The notes below the pieces were generated by a model, which saw only the letters and a list, made by a program, of their open reading frames with translations, was not told the DNA's origin and ran no database searches. A program made the translations under genes and the position numbers. A DNA stretch of 64,000 nt from Clostridia bacterium (lineage in GTDB: Bacteria > Bacillota > Clostridia > Christensenellales > Aristaeellaceae), in contig JAGBBA010000072.1 in NCBI GenBank assembly GCA_017938695.1, positions 1 through 64,000 of the forward strand, written 5' to 3'. Shown in pieces: positions 32,302 through 41,714 of the stretch (its first letter is position 1; every line of letters starts with the position of its first letter).

Positions 32302-33497
32302 TGCGAAAGCTTTGCCTGCTTGTGGTGGTGCTGCTTCTGCCGAGTTTTGCCCTGGCAGACGGGCTGACGCTGTACACCGCCAGCACCTTTGCCGGGGCCG
32401 ACACGGCTGCCGAAGCCTATGTGGAGCTGCTGAAGGCTTTTGAAGAGCAGACCGGCTATGTGGTGGAGGATAATTCCTCTGCCAGCGACGAGGCTTGGAA
32501 GGCCAGTGTGCTCTACGACTTTGCCGCCGGCAACGAGCCGGACGTGCTGTTCTTCTTTGCGGCCAATGCGGACTCGGCCCCCATCCTGAGCAAAGTGGTG
32601 CCCATCAGCGAGATCAACGCGGCCTATCCGGAGCTTGACCTGCTGGAAAACCAGGCCGTGGCCGAGGCGGACGGCAATGTGTACGCCATCCCTGTCCGGC
32701 CCTTCTGGGAGGGGTTGTTCGTCAACAAAGACCTGTTTGAGCAATACGGCCTGGAGCTGCCCACCACTTGGGACAAGCTGGAAAGGGCCATTGCCGTGTT
32801 CCGGCAGGAGGGCATCGTGCCCATTTCGGTGTCCCTGTCGGATATTCCCCACTACCTGGCGGAAATGGCGATTCTGGTCAGCGGCCCGGTAACAGAGCAT
32901 AAGGCCCGCCCCCAAACCCTGGAGGATGTGCCTGCCTCCTGGTTCAGGGGCATGGAGCTGATCCGCCATTTGCAGCAGATCGGCGCCTTTGCCGATAATG
33001 CCCATGCCACCACCGAGGAACGCAGCAGCCAGCTTTTCCGCGAAAAAAAGGCTGCCATGCAGATCGACGGCAGCTGGTTTGCCAACAGCATTCCGGCGGA
33101 AAACATGAACACCACCATCGTGATGCCCATGCCCGCCTATGCAGAGGATGCAGACTCCCGGGCGTTCGTGGGCGGCACCTCCATGGGCTTTTATCTCACC
33201 CGCAAGGCCTGGGAGGACCCGGAAAAGCGCGATGCTGCCGTGGCCCTGCTGTCGTGGCTCACGCAAAAGGAGAGCATCCGCGCCCTGGGCGGCCAGGGGC
33301 TGAGCGGTGCGCTGCTGGAATCCTCCTATGCGCTGCTGGACAACAGCGATGTGATGCTGCGCCCCTTCCAGGACGACATGAACAAGGACGCCCGGGAAAC
33401 CTGGCTGCTGGAATGCGTTTCCGCCGTGGCCGAGGGCTCGATGACGGCGGAAGAATGCTGGGCCAATGTGATGGCCCTGCGCCCCTTTGACGAATAA
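32301..33497 (+). CDS. Solute-binding protein, probable sensory partner of the adjacent kinase
   Basis: The 398-residue secreted protein has a signal peptide (cut near ALA-DGL, no lipobox) and a family-1 sugar-binding fold (LLKAFEEQTGYVVEDNSSAS, AGNEPDVLFFFAANAD, MQIDGSWFANSIP, VGGTSMGFYLTRKAWED). No permease accompanies it; it is translationally coupled to the kinase upstream and followed after 12 bases by the response-regulator gene. It is therefore more likely a ligand-presenting sensor than a transporter component, though a role with the CUT1 permeases at 24659-26557 is possible. Confidence 0.8.
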   Translation: MRKLCLLVVVLLLPSFALADGLTLYTASTFAGADTAAEAYVELLKAFEEQTGYVVEDNSSASDEAWKASVLYDFAAGNEPDVLFFFAANADSAPILSKVVPISEINAAYPELDLLENQAVAEADGNVYAIPVRPFWEGLFVNKDLFEQYGLELPTTWDKLERAIAVFRQEGIVPISVSLSDIPHYLAEMAILVSGPVTEHKARPQTLEDVPASWFRGMELIRHLQQIGAFADNAHATTEERSSQLFREKKAAMQIDGSWFANSIPAENMNTTIVMPMPAYAEDADSRAFVGGTSMGFYLTRKAWEDPEKRDAAVALLSWLTQKESIRALGGQGLSGALLESSYALLDNSDVMLRPFQDDMNKDARETWLLECVSAVAEGSMTAEECWANVMALRPFDE

Positions 33498-33509
33498 GTA
33501 GGTGATGAG

Positions 33510-34262
33510 ATGTACCGGGTTGTTTTGGTGGATGACGAGCACTTGATCGTGGAAGGACTATCCAAGGTGGTGAAGTGGGAAAGCCTGGGCTGCCAGGTGG
33601 TGGGCACGGCCAGCGACGGCCGGGAAGGCCTGGCCCTGATCCGACAGGAAAAGCCGGACATGGTGCTGACGGACATCCGCATGCCCAATATGGACGGCCT
33701 GACCATGCTGGCTGCCCTGCAAAGCGAATTTCCCCAAATGCAGGTAACGGTGCTTACCGCCTACCGGGACTTCGACTACGCCCAGCGGGCCATCAACCTG
33801 GGGGTGTGCCGGTACCTGCTCAAGCCCAGCAAAATGAACGAGCTGGAGGAAGCCATCAGCACCATGAAGGAGCGGCTGGACAACCTCCCTGCTGCCGAAG
33901 AGCCGCCTGCCGAAGCCGATCCAGGCGAGGCCGGGAGCTTCATTGTCCGGGCGGCACTGGACTATATGCGCCAGCACTGCACCGAGCGCATTTCCCTGGC
34001 AGACGTGGCCGACCATGTGTACGTCAGCCAGTGGCACCTGTCCAAGCTGATCAACCGCCACACCGGCCAAAGCTTCTTCGACCTCATCGGCGGTATGCGC
34101 ATCGAAAAGGCCAAAGCACTCCTGGCGGACCCCTCCATGCGCGTGCACGCCATTGCCGAGCAGGTGGGCTACAACGACGTGGCGCATTTCTCCAAGAGCT
34201 TCAAGAAGATCGTCGGCAAAACCCCGGGAGAGTTCCGGGATTCGCTGGGGAAGGACAAGTGA
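33510..34262 (+). CDS. YesN-type response regulator with AraC DNA-binding domain
   Basis: The 250-residue protein has a receiver domain (about 1-120; VVLVDDEHL, phosphoacceptor Asp in VLTDIRMPNMDG, YLLKPSK) and a C-terminal AraC-type double helix-turn-helix (about 150-248; ISLADVADHVYVSQWHLSKL, IAEQVGYNDVAHFSKSFKK). It completes the kinase-binding protein-regulator triad and probably activates the GH94 operon and the divergent importer. A terminator follows at 34294-34321. Confidence 0.92.
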   Translation: MYRVVLVDDEHLIVEGLSKVVKWESLGCQVVGTASDGREGLALIRQEKPDMVLTDIRMPNMDGLTMLAALQSEFPQMQVTVLTAYRDFDYAQRAINLGVCRYLLKPSKMNELEEAISTMKERLDNLPAAEEPPAEADPGEAGSFIVRAALDYMRQHCTERISLADVADHVYVSQWHLSKLINRHTGQSFFDLIGGMRIEKAKALLADPSMRVHAIAEQVGYNDVAHFSKSFKKIVGKTPGEFRDSLGKDK

Positions 34263-34293
34263 GCAGAGAAGCTGCGAGGTACTGCTGCATAAC

Positions 34294-34321
34294 AAAAAAC
34301 CGGCTGTTTAGCCGGTTTTTT
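34294..34321. terminator. Bidirectional rho-independent terminator
   Basis: AAAAAACCGGC pairs perfectly with GCCGGTTTTTT around TGTTTA. It separates the convergent YesN-like gene and the CUT2 importer operon. Confidence 0.9.
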
Positions 34322-34327
34322 GTTGTA

Positions 34328-35398
34328 TCAATCCTTCTGGGTGATTTTCATCCACTGGGGCACCATTTTTTTCAATCCACCCTTGCCGCGGTTGGAAAGC
34401 ACCACGCTCTGCAAAAGGATGAAGAAGCACAGCATCGCGCCGGTGGTGATGGACTGCCACCAGGGGTCGCGCAGGCCGGAGGTGGTCACGATGGCCTTGA
34501 TGGTGGTCAGCGTCAGGGTGCCGAACAGTGTGCCGATTACGTTGCCCACGCCGCCGGAGAGCAGCGTACCGCCGATGATGGCGGATGCGATGGCGTTCAT
34601 TTCAGCACCGGCAGCGTTGGTGGCGTTGCCTGCGCCGGTGTGCATCATGAACACGAAGCCAGCAATGCCGGAGAGCACGCCGCTGATCAGGTAGGAGTAG
34701 AAGCGAGTGCGCTTCACGTTCACGCCCAGCATCAGGGCCGACTGGCTGTTGCCGCCCATGGCATAGAAGTTGCGGCCCAGGCGGGTCTTGCGCAGCACGA
34801 AGAAGATGATCAGCACGATCAGCAGGGCGATCACCACGCCGATCTCCATGCGGGCGGGGATCAGGTTGCCCTTTTTGGCAATGTAGCCCAGCCAGGGGAT
34901 CTCGATCTTGGTCTTCATCAGCTGCTGGAAGCCCTCGTGGGCGATTTTTTGAGGCTCCAGGGAAACAATGGTGGTCATGCCTCTGGCGAAGAACATGCCT
35001 GCCAGGGTGATGATGAAGGGCTGGATCTCCAGGTAGGAGATCAGGAAGCCATGCACCAGGCCGAAGCCAACGCCGATGCCCAGGGCCAGCAGCGCGGCGG
35101 TGAAGATACTGCCGCCGTTGTTCATGTGGACGATGCAGCTCATGACCACCAGGGCCGTGACGCCGCCCACGGAGATGTCGATGCCGCCGCCGATCATGAC
35201 CACGGTAAGGCCGCAGGCCACGATGATCAGGGCTGCGTTGTTGTTCAGCATGTCGAACACCTGCTGCCAGCGCAGGAATCCGCCGCCCCAGATGGCCATG
35301 GCGGCAAAGTACATGGTAAAGAAGATGCCGATGGTGATGGTCATGAGCAATTGAGTATCGGTAAGAGGCTCACGGCGTTTCAGGTTGTTGTTTTTCAT
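34328..35398 (-). CDS. CUT2 ABC sugar permease (YjfF-like)
   Basis: The 356-residue protein has eight to ten membrane segments and the RbsC-type permease core (ALIIVACGLTVVMIGGGIDIS, GGNSQSALMLGVNVKRTR). It is the distal of two paralogous permeases, as in the E. coli galactofuranose system YtfQ-YtfR-YtfT-YjfF. The ATG at 35398 overlaps the stop of the other permease gene and follows AAAGGAGG by 10 bases. Confidence 0.85.
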   Translation of the reverse strand: MKNNNLKRREPLTDTQLLMTITIGIFFTMYFAAMAIWGGGFLRWQQVFDMLNNNAALIIVACGLTVVMIGGGIDISVGGVTALVVMSCIVHMNNGGSIFTAALLALGIGVGFGLVHGFLISYLEIQPFIITLAGMFFARGMTTIVSLEPQKIAHEGFQQLMKTKIEIPWLGYIAKKGNLIPARMEIGVVIALLIVLIIFFVLRKTRLGRNFYAMGGNSQSALMLGVNVKRTRFYSYLISGVLSGIAGFVFMMHTGAGNATNAAGAEMNAIASAIIGGTLLSGGVGNVIGTLFGTLTLTTIKAIVTTSGLRDPWWQSITTGAMLCFFILLQSVVLSNRGKGGLKKMVPQWMKITQKD

Positions 35399-36465
35399 GC
35401 CCGGACAGCCTCCTTTCCCTGCTTGCCCTCTTTGATCTTCTTCCACAGCTGGCTCAGCTTGGCCTTCACCACAGGCGAGCCGATCACCACGATCAGGATG
35501 ATCACGATGGCCTTATAGGCCTTCACGTCGGTGGAGGGGACCTTCATGGCGTAGAGGGTGATGGTCAGTGCCTGGATGGCGTAGGCACCCAGCACGGAAC
35601 CGGCGATCTTGAACTTGCCGCCGCTCAGGGCATTGCCGCCGATGGCAACGGCCAGAATGGCGTCCATTTCGATGTCCAGCAGCAGGGTTTCGTGGTTGAT
35701 CAGGCTCAGGCGGCTCACGGCGATGACGCCTGCAATGGCACAGCACACGCCCAGGATCATGAAGGAGAGCAGCTTGATCATGGTGGTGTTGATGCCATTC
35801 AGCCGGGCGGCGCGCTGGTTGATGCCCACGGCCTGGGTGTACAGCCCCAGGCTGGTGAAGCGGAACACCAGGGCCAGCACGATGGCCGTGACGATTACAA
35901 TCAGGATGGGGGTGGGCACCGGCACGCCGGGGATAAAGCTGCCGATGGCGTTGATCAGCGGGCTTTCCACGGTGGGGGTGGCACCGCCGTTGATCCAGTA
36001 GGCCACGGAGCGGCCGCAGGTGAACAATACCAACGTAGCGATCATGGGCTGGATCTTGAAGGCGGATACCAGGGTGCCGTTAAAGGCACCAAAGGCCATG
36101 GCCACCACGCAGCAGGCCACAAAGCCCAGGGCGATGGTCACCGGGGTGATCTCGCCCGCGCGCAGCACCTTGACAAACACGCTGCCAGCAATGGCTGCCA
36201 GGGCACCCACGGAGATATCCTGGCCGCCGCAGGCTGCGGTGACCAGCGTCATGCCCATGGCCAGGATGGCCAGCTCGCTGGCACCGTTGAGGATGGAGAT
36301 CAGGTTGCCGGTGAGCACGGTGCTGCCGGCGTTGTTGGTGGTGATCTCAATGGAGAAGAAGCTGGGGTCGCGGAAAGCGTTGAACAGAACGATCAGCGCA
36401 ATGGAGAGCAGCGGCACGATCAATTGCGAATGCTTGCTCCAGTTTATTTTTGTTTGCTTAGCCAT
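35395..36465 (-). CDS. CUT2 ABC sugar permease (YtfT-like)
   Basis: The 356-residue permease shows the same fold (GASELAILAMGMTLVTAACG, GGQDISVGALAAIAGSVFV, VGINQRAARLNGINTTMIK, AIGGNALSGGKFKIAGSVLG). With the YjfF-like protein it should form a heterodimeric channel for a monosaccharide. The start at 36465 lies one base after the stop of the ATPase gene; GGGAGG overlaps that gene's end. Confidence 0.85.
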   Translation of the reverse strand: MAKQTKINWSKHSQLIVPLLSIALIVLFNAFRDPSFFSIEITTNNAGSTVLTGNLISILNGASELAILAMGMTLVTAACGGQDISVGALAAIAGSVFVKVLRAGEITPVTIALGFVACCVVAMAFGAFNGTLVSAFKIQPMIATLVLFTCGRSVAYWINGGATPTVESPLINAIGSFIPGVPVPTPILIVIVTAIVLALVFRFTSLGLYTQAVGINQRAARLNGINTTMIKLLSFMILGVCCAIAGVIAVSRLSLINHETLLLDIEMDAILAVAIGGNALSGGKFKIAGSVLGAYAIQALTITLYAMKVPSTDVKAYKAIVIILIVVIGSPVVKAKLSQLWKKIKEGKQGKEAVRA

Positions 36466-36466
36466 A

Positions 36467-37975
36467 TCAGTCCCCACCTCCCGCGATGGTGCGCATCACA
36501 TTGTCCTGGGTCAGCTCGGTGCCGCGAAGTTCGCCCACGATGTGGCGGTCGCGCATCACGATCAGCCTGGAACAGGTGCGCAGCATTTCTTCGATCTCAG
36601 AGGAAATAAAGGTCACGCTCATGCCCTCTTCAGCCAGCTTGCGTACCAGACGCTGGATCTCCGTCTTCGTACCCACGTCGATGCCGCGGGTGGGCTCGTC
36701 CAGGATCAGGTACTTGGGGTGGGTCAAAAGCCAGCGGGCCAGGATGACCTTCTGCTGGTTGCCGCCGGAAAGGGACTTGATGGGCGTATCAGAGGATGCG
36801 GTCTTGATCTCCAGGGCCTTGATGTACTCATCGGCAAAGGCTTCGGCCTCCGCCTGGGAGAAGGGATGGAAGAAGCCCTTTTCCACCTGCAGGGCCAGGA
36901 TGATGTTGTCCCGCACGCTCAGGTCGGCGATGATGCCGTCGTCCTTGCGGTCCTCGGGCAGGTAGCCGATGCCCTGCTTCATGGCGTCGATGGGCTTGCC
37001 CACCTTCACGCTCTTGCCGTCGATCATGACCTTGCCGCCGGTGACGCGGTCGGCACCGAAGATGGCGCGCACGCTCTCGCTTCGGCCGGAACCCAGCAGG
37101 CCCGTGAAGCCGTTGACCTCGCCCTTGCGGATGGCGAAATCAAAGGGGTTCACGCCCTTGGCACTGGAAAGACCGGCGGCTTCGTACACGGGGGTGGAGG
37201 TGTCGGCCACGGGGGTGTCGTCCCGCACCAGGTCGCTCAGGCCCTCCAGCTCCTTGCCCATCATTTTGGACACCAGCTCCACCTGAGGCAGATCCTTCAC
37301 CTCGTATTCGCCCACCAGTTCACCATTGCGAAGAACGGTGATCCGGTCGCTGACGGCGTAGACCTGCTCCAGGAAGTGGGTTACGAAGATGATGCCCACG
37401 CCGCGGCTCTTCAGGTCGCGCATGAGGGAGAAGAGCATGGCCACTTCCTTGTCGTCCAGGGAGGAGGTGGGCTCGTCCAGGATGAGCACCTTGCAGTCCA
37501 TGTCCACCGCACGGGCGATGGCCACCATCTGCTGCACGGCCAGGGAGCAGCTGCCCAGCTGCTGCTTGGGCCGGGCGGGGATGCCCAGGCTTTGAAGGAT
37601 CTCACCGGCACGTTTCTCCATGTCCTTCCACTTCACCAGCGCGCCCTTGCCGCGGCCGATGAACATATTCTCTGCCACGGTGATGTTGGGGCACAGGGTG
37701 ATCTCCTGATACACGGTGCTGATACCTGCCTGCTGGGCGTCCTGGGGGGAGCGGATGATGACCTCGCCCTCCACGCCGTCCATGTGGATGGTGCCGGCGT
37801 CCTTGGTGTAAACGCCGGTGAGCACCTTGATCAGGGTGGATTTGCCCGCGCCGTTCTCGCCCATCAGCGCGTGGACCTCGCCCTTGCGCAGGGTGAAATC
37901 TACGTTATGCAGGGCCCGAACGCCCGGGAATGATTTGCCGATGCCACGCATAGACAAAACGACGTCGTTTTGCAT
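36467..37975 (-). CDS. CUT2 ABC sugar importer ATPase, double-domain (YtfR/RbsA/MglA-like)
   Basis: The 502-residue protein has two ABC domains. The first has an intact Walker A (GENGAGKST) and a signature reading SLAVQQMVAIARA; the second has a degenerate Walker A (GLLGSGRSESVRAIFG) with a good signature (SLSGGNQQKVILARW) and Walker B (LILDEPTRGID). One active and one degenerate ATP site is normal for this family. The start at 37975 follows AAGGAGG by 7 bases, which rejects an in-frame Met 84 bases upstream. Confidence 0.92.
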   Translation of the reverse strand: MQNDVVLSMRGIGKSFPGVRALHNVDFTLRKGEVHALMGENGAGKSTLIKVLTGVYTKDAGTIHMDGVEGEVIIRSPQDAQQAGISTVYQEITLCPNITVAENMFIGRGKGALVKWKDMEKRAGEILQSLGIPARPKQQLGSCSLAVQQMVAIARAVDMDCKVLILDEPTSSLDDKEVAMLFSLMRDLKSRGVGIIFVTHFLEQVYAVSDRITVLRNGELVGEYEVKDLPQVELVSKMMGKELEGLSDLVRDDTPVADTSTPVYEAAGLSSAKGVNPFDFAIRKGEVNGFTGLLGSGRSESVRAIFGADRVTGGKVMIDGKSVKVGKPIDAMKQGIGYLPEDRKDDGIIADLSVRDNIILALQVEKGFFHPFSQAEAEAFADEYIKALEIKTASSDTPIKSLSGGNQQKVILARWLLTHPKYLILDEPTRGIDVGTKTEIQRLVRKLAEEGMSVTFISSEIEEMLRTCSRLIVMRDRHIVGELRGTELTQDNVMRTIAGGGD

Positions 37976-38020
37976 ACACGTTCCTCCTTCCATGCTGGGC
38001 CTTCCGGAAAAAGCCGCGAA

Positions 38021-38064
38021 GCGCGGTGCGGCATGCGGATCACTCCACACCGGCCGCACCGCGC
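38021..38064 (-). terminator. Intercistronic hairpin after the CUT2 binding-protein gene
   Basis: GCGCGGTGCGGC pairs perfectly with GCCGCACCGCGC (12 bp). On the minus strand it is followed by TTCGCGGCTTTTT. It probably acts as a partial terminator and mRNA stabiliser, keeping binding protein more abundant than ATPase and permeases. Confidence 0.75.
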
Positions 38065-38098
38065 AGGGGTTTACTTGTTACTCAACTGTCTGAACGGA

Positions 38099-39061
38099 TT
38101 ACTCGCCCAGGCCGTAGGTGTCGATGTCTTCCTGGGTCAGGGTCTTGGCGTCGAAGCCCTTCTCCTCGGAGATGATCTTCTTGGATTCCAGGTTCAGAGC
38201 CTCGCCAGCTTCCAGCTTCTGGATCAGATCGGAGATGACCTGAGCCTGGAAGGGAGAGCACTGGCCGTCGTAGTTCCAGTTGCCAGCCAGCAGTTCGCGA
38301 AGAGCCCAGCGGTTGCAGTCAAAGCCCATCACGATCACGTCGCCGTTCACGCCGTGGGAGATGCCAGCCTCGTCCAGGGCAGCCACAGCGCCCTTGGCCA
38401 TGCCGTCGTTCTCAGCGTAGATGATGTTGAAAGCTTCCTTGGAGTTGATCACGGATTCGGTGATCTTCTTGGCTTCAGCTTCGTCCCAGGTAGCGGTCTG
38501 CTGCACGACGAGCTTCCAGTTGTCGTTGGCGGCAACCTGAGCGTCCAGCGCGCCGGTACGGCCGATCTGAGCGTCGGAGCCCATGGCACCCTGAATGTGG
38601 ATGATGTTGTAAGCTTCCAGGTTCTGGGCGATCAGCCATTCCACGGCCAGCTTGCCCTGGTTAGCCATGTCGGACACGACAGCAGCCTCATACAGGCTCT
38701 CGTCGCAAGCGATCATACGGTCGAACAGGAACACGGGGATGCCATTTTCCTGAGCGGAGGTCAGCACGGCGTCCCAGCCAGTGGTCTCAGCGGCGGAGAT
38801 CAGCAGGTAATCCACGCCGTCGGTGATGAACTGCTGAGCAGCGGCCAGCTGTTCGTCGTTCTTCAGGGAGTAGTAGGTCTTGGCGGTGTAGCCGTTCTCA
38901 GCGGAGAACACGGCCTCGAAGTCCTTCACGTTGGCTTCACGGTAGCCGGACTCGGACGGGGGGTTGTTCACGATACCAACGGTGACTTCCGCCATGGCAG
39001 AGCCGACGGTCATGGTCAGCACCAGCAGCATCGCAAGCAGCAGAGCAGCAAACTTCTTCAT
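38099..39061 (-). CDS. CUT2 sugar-binding protein (YtfQ-like)
   Basis: The 320-residue periplasmic-binding-protein-I-type protein has a signal peptide (MKKFAALLLAMLLVLTMTVGSAMA) with no lipobox, and YtfQ-like segments: ESGYREANVKDFEAVF, QFITDGVDYLLISAAETTGW, IPVFLFDRMI, GSDAQIGRTGALDAQV, IYAENDGMAKGAVAAL. The family binds galactofuranose or related pentose/hexose sugars. It is the first gene of the importer operon (binding protein, ATPase, two permeases). AGGAGG precedes the ATG at 39061. Confidence 0.88.
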   Translation of the reverse strand: MKKFAALLLAMLLVLTMTVGSAMAEVTVGIVNNPPSESGYREANVKDFEAVFSAENGYTAKTYYSLKNDEQLAAAQQFITDGVDYLLISAAETTGWDAVLTSAQENGIPVFLFDRMIACDESLYEAAVVSDMANQGKLAVEWLIAQNLEAYNIIHIQGAMGSDAQIGRTGALDAQVAANDNWKLVVQQTATWDEAEAKKITESVINSKEAFNIIYAENDGMAKGAVAALDEAGISHGVNGDVIVMGFDCNRWALRELLAGNWNYDGQCSPFQAQVISDLIQKLEAGEALNLESKKIISEEKGFDAKTLTQEDIDTYGLGE

Positions 39062-39264
39062 GATTCGTTCCTCCTGTTTTCTCTTTGTCCATTCTGGTGG
39101 ACTTGTTACTGTTATTGTATATGAATCCACCCGGAAGGACATTCACATTCTTTTTCTGCATACAGGAACTTTTTTGGAAATTTTCTTTTCTTTTTTCTGG
39201 AAATGAAAAATTCATTCGATTTCTGATACTTTTTTTGGAGGGATTTTCCCTGTGTGAAAAAACA

Positions 39265-39273
39265 TGCTATAAT
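39265..39273 (+). promoter_or_regulatory. Extended -10 promoter of the second sensor triad
   Basis: TGCTATAAT is an extended -10 about 22 bases before the start at 39295. The -35 position (TTTCCC) is poor, in keeping with an extended -10 or activator-dependent promoter. Confidence 0.6.
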
Positions 39274-39294
39274 TAATGTAAAGAGGTGTATACC

Positions 39295-40740
39295 ATGCAA
39301 AAGAATCAACCCAACCGCACCATCGGGCAGCAGATCCGCAGGCTCCTTGGCACGGTGCTGCCGGTGATGGGCGCGATTATCGTGATATTGATCGTGATGC
39401 TCCTGTCCATCAACCATCAATATACGGGCGTGCTGCAAAGTGCCAACACCGCCGCCGATTTCAACCAGGAATTCAAAAATCAGCTGGACTCGGGCATGTA
39501 TAACCATGTGATCCGCCCCAGGAGCGAAACCTCGGTGGCCGAGCTGCCCGTGGATGTGCTGGACGACGCCGTGGGCGTATTGCAGCGGCTGGAAAGCATC
39601 ACCACCCTGAGGGACAACCGCTGGCGCGTCCAGAGCATGCTGGACATGTGCGAAAACCTGCGGGGCTACATGATCGAGATTGCCCAGGAGGAATCCTACG
39701 ACCTGCGCATGGAGCTGCTGGAACGCAATATCCGCGGCGAAACGGGCCTGACCAAGCTGATCGAAACCTACATGAACGACTTCATCAACGATGAGGTTCG
39801 GGAGCTGGCCCGATTGCAGGGCATGATCACCCAGCAGATGACGCTGGTCATCATTGTCGTCATTGCCGGCGTGGCGGTGCTGACGCTGGCCATGGTGCTG
39901 TATTCCGTTCGGGTGGCCAGGCGGATCACCGGGCCCATCAGCGCGCTGTCCCGCAAGGCGCAGCAGTTTGGCGAGGGGAACTTCGCCAGCACCCCCGTGG
40001 AGACCCACATCACCGAGCTGCAGACCCTGGACAGCGGCTTTGACGAAATGGCCCGGCGCGTGGATGCGCTGATGGCCAAGCAGATCGAGGACCAGCGCTC
40101 CCTGCACCGGGCGGAACTGGAACTCCTGCAGGCGCAGATCAACCCCCACTTCCTTTATAATACGCTGGACTCCATTGCTATTCTGGCAGAGAGCCAGCGC
40201 GAGGAGGACGTGGTGACCATGGTCACCAGCCTGAGCACCTTCTTCCGCAATTCGCTCAACAAGGGAGAGGACATTATCTCCCTGGATGCGGAGCGAACCC
40301 AGGTGGCCAGCTATCTGGAGATCCAGCAGATCCGTTACAGCGACATTCTGCGCTACGAGATCAACATCCCCGATGAACTGCTGGACTGCATGGTGCCCAA
40401 GCTGATTTTGCAGCCCCTGGTGGAAAACGCCCTGTACCACGGCATCAAGAACCGGCGGGGCATGGGCACCATCGCCGTCACCGGCGAGGCCGACGGCAAC
40501 GACCTTCTGCTGAAGGTGACCGATAACGGCGCAGGCATGGACGAAGAACAGGTGCGCGTTTTGCAGGCTGGCATCTACGAGGATCGCCACACCGGCCTGG
40601 GCCTGGTGAACGTGCACAAGCGCATCCGCCTGTACTGCGGCGAACCCTACGGACTCTTCTTTGAAAGCCAGGTGGGCAAGGGCTCCATTGTGTCCATCCG
40701 CCTGCCCCAGACCCGCCCCCAGGGAAAGGAGGATGCCTGA
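39295..40740 (+). CDS. YesM-type sensor histidine kinase
   Basis: The 481-residue kinase has a first membrane segment (about 24-42), an extracellular part of about 140 residues, a second segment (about 183-205), a HAMP domain (RRITGPISALSRKAQQFGEG), phosphoacceptor His in QAQINPHFLYNTLDSI and a HATPase domain (LVENALYHG, DNGAGMDEEQV, GLGLVNVHKRI). The ATG at 39295 is preferred (AAAGAGG 8 bases upstream) to a GTG nine bases earlier. Its stop overlaps the start of a YtfQ-like lipoprotein gene by one base. Confidence 0.9.
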   Translation: MQKNQPNRTIGQQIRRLLGTVLPVMGAIIVILIVMLLSINHQYTGVLQSANTAADFNQEFKNQLDSGMYNHVIRPRSETSVAELPVDVLDDAVGVLQRLESITTLRDNRWRVQSMLDMCENLRGYMIEIAQEESYDLRMELLERNIRGETGLTKLIETYMNDFINDEVRELARLQGMITQQMTLVIIVVIAGVAVLTLAMVLYSVRVARRITGPISALSRKAQQFGEGNFASTPVETHITELQTLDSGFDEMARRVDALMAKQIEDQRSLHRAELELLQAQINPHFLYNTLDSIAILAESQREEDVVTMVTSLSTFFRNSLNKGEDIISLDAERTQVASYLEIQQIRYSDILRYEINIPDELLDCMVPKLILQPLVENALYHGIKNRRGMGTIAVTGEADGNDLLLKVTDNGAGMDEEQVRVLQAGIYEDRHTGLGLVNVHKRIRLYCGEPYGLFFESQVGKGSIVSIRLPQTRPQGKEDA

Positions 40741-41714
40741 TGACCAGGAAATATCTTGCGCTTGTGTGCGCACTGCTGCTGGTGCTGCTGTGCGGCTGTG
40801 CCCCTGCTGCTCCTGTTGCCGACGATACCTATGATGATATGATCGTGGTGGGCTTCTCTCAGGTGGGCGCGGAAAGCGACTGGCGCAACGCCAACACCCG
40901 CAGCATGCAGCAGGCCCTTTCCGAGCAGAACGGCTACCGCCTGATTTTAGACGACGCCCAGCAGAAGCAGGAAAAGCAGATCACCGCCATCCGGAATTTC
41001 ATCCATCAGGGGGTGGATTACATCGTTCTGGCCCCCACCACCGAAAAGGGCTGGGATACCGTGCTGGCCGAGGCCAAGTCCGCGGGCATACCGGTGATCA
41101 TTGTGGACAGGATGATCGAAGCGGAGGATGACAGCATGTTCACCTGCTGGATCGGTTCCGACTTCCGCAAGGAGGGCGACGAGGCCGTGGCCTGGCTGGA
41201 AAAGCGTTTCGGCGACGAGGCACTGCGCATCGTGCATTTGCAGGGGAACATCGGCTCCTCGGCCCAGATCGGCCGCACCGAAGGCTTGGATCATGCGCTG
41301 GCGGAACACCCCCAGTGGGAGCTGGTGTACCGCGATACCGGCGATTTTACCCAGGCAAAAGGCCAGGAGCTGGTAGAAGCGCTCCTGGCCCGGAATGTTC
41401 AGTTTGATGTGATCTACTCGGAGAACGACAACATGGCCTATGGTGCCATCGACGCGCTGAAGAAGGCCGGATTGCAGCCCGGGAAGGATGTGACCATCAT
41501 ATCCTTCGATGCCAGCCACCGCGCACTGGAACTGGTGATGGCCGGGGAGATCAGCTTTGACGTGGAGTGCAATCCCCTCCATGGCCCCAGGGTGCAAGCC
41601 ATCATTGAAAAGCTGGAAGCCGGCGGCAAACCGCCCAAGCTGACCTATGTGGAGGAATCGACCTTCGACGCTGCCACCATCACCCGGGAGATCATGGACG
41701 GCCGGGGTTACTGA
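40740..41714 (+). CDS. YtfQ-like sugar-binding lipoprotein, probable sensor subunit
   Basis: The 324-residue lipoprotein (lipobox LLCGC) strongly resembles YtfQ: VGFSQVGAESDWRNANTRSM, QKQEKQITAIRNFIHQGVDY, APTTEKGWDTVLAEAKSAGI, GSSAQIGRTEGLDHAL, IYSENDNMAYGAIDAL. It is paralogous to the importer's binding protein at 38099-39061 but is coupled to a kinase gene and has no permease. It probably presents the same or a similar sugar to the kinase. Its 3' end overlaps the convergent response-regulator gene by 7 bases. Confidence 0.85.
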   Translation: MTRKYLALVCALLLVLLCGCAPAAPVADDTYDDMIVVGFSQVGAESDWRNANTRSMQQALSEQNGYRLILDDAQQKQEKQITAIRNFIHQGVDYIVLAPTTEKGWDTVLAEAKSAGIPVIIVDRMIEAEDDSMFTCWIGSDFRKEGDEAVAWLEKRFGDEALRIVHLQGNIGSSAQIGRTEGLDHALAEHPQWELVYRDTGDFTQAKGQELVEALLARNVQFDVIYSENDNMAYGAIDALKKAGLQPGKDVTIISFDASHRALELVMAGEISFDVECNPLHGPRVQAIIEKLEAGGKPPKLTYVEESTFDAATITREIMDGRGY

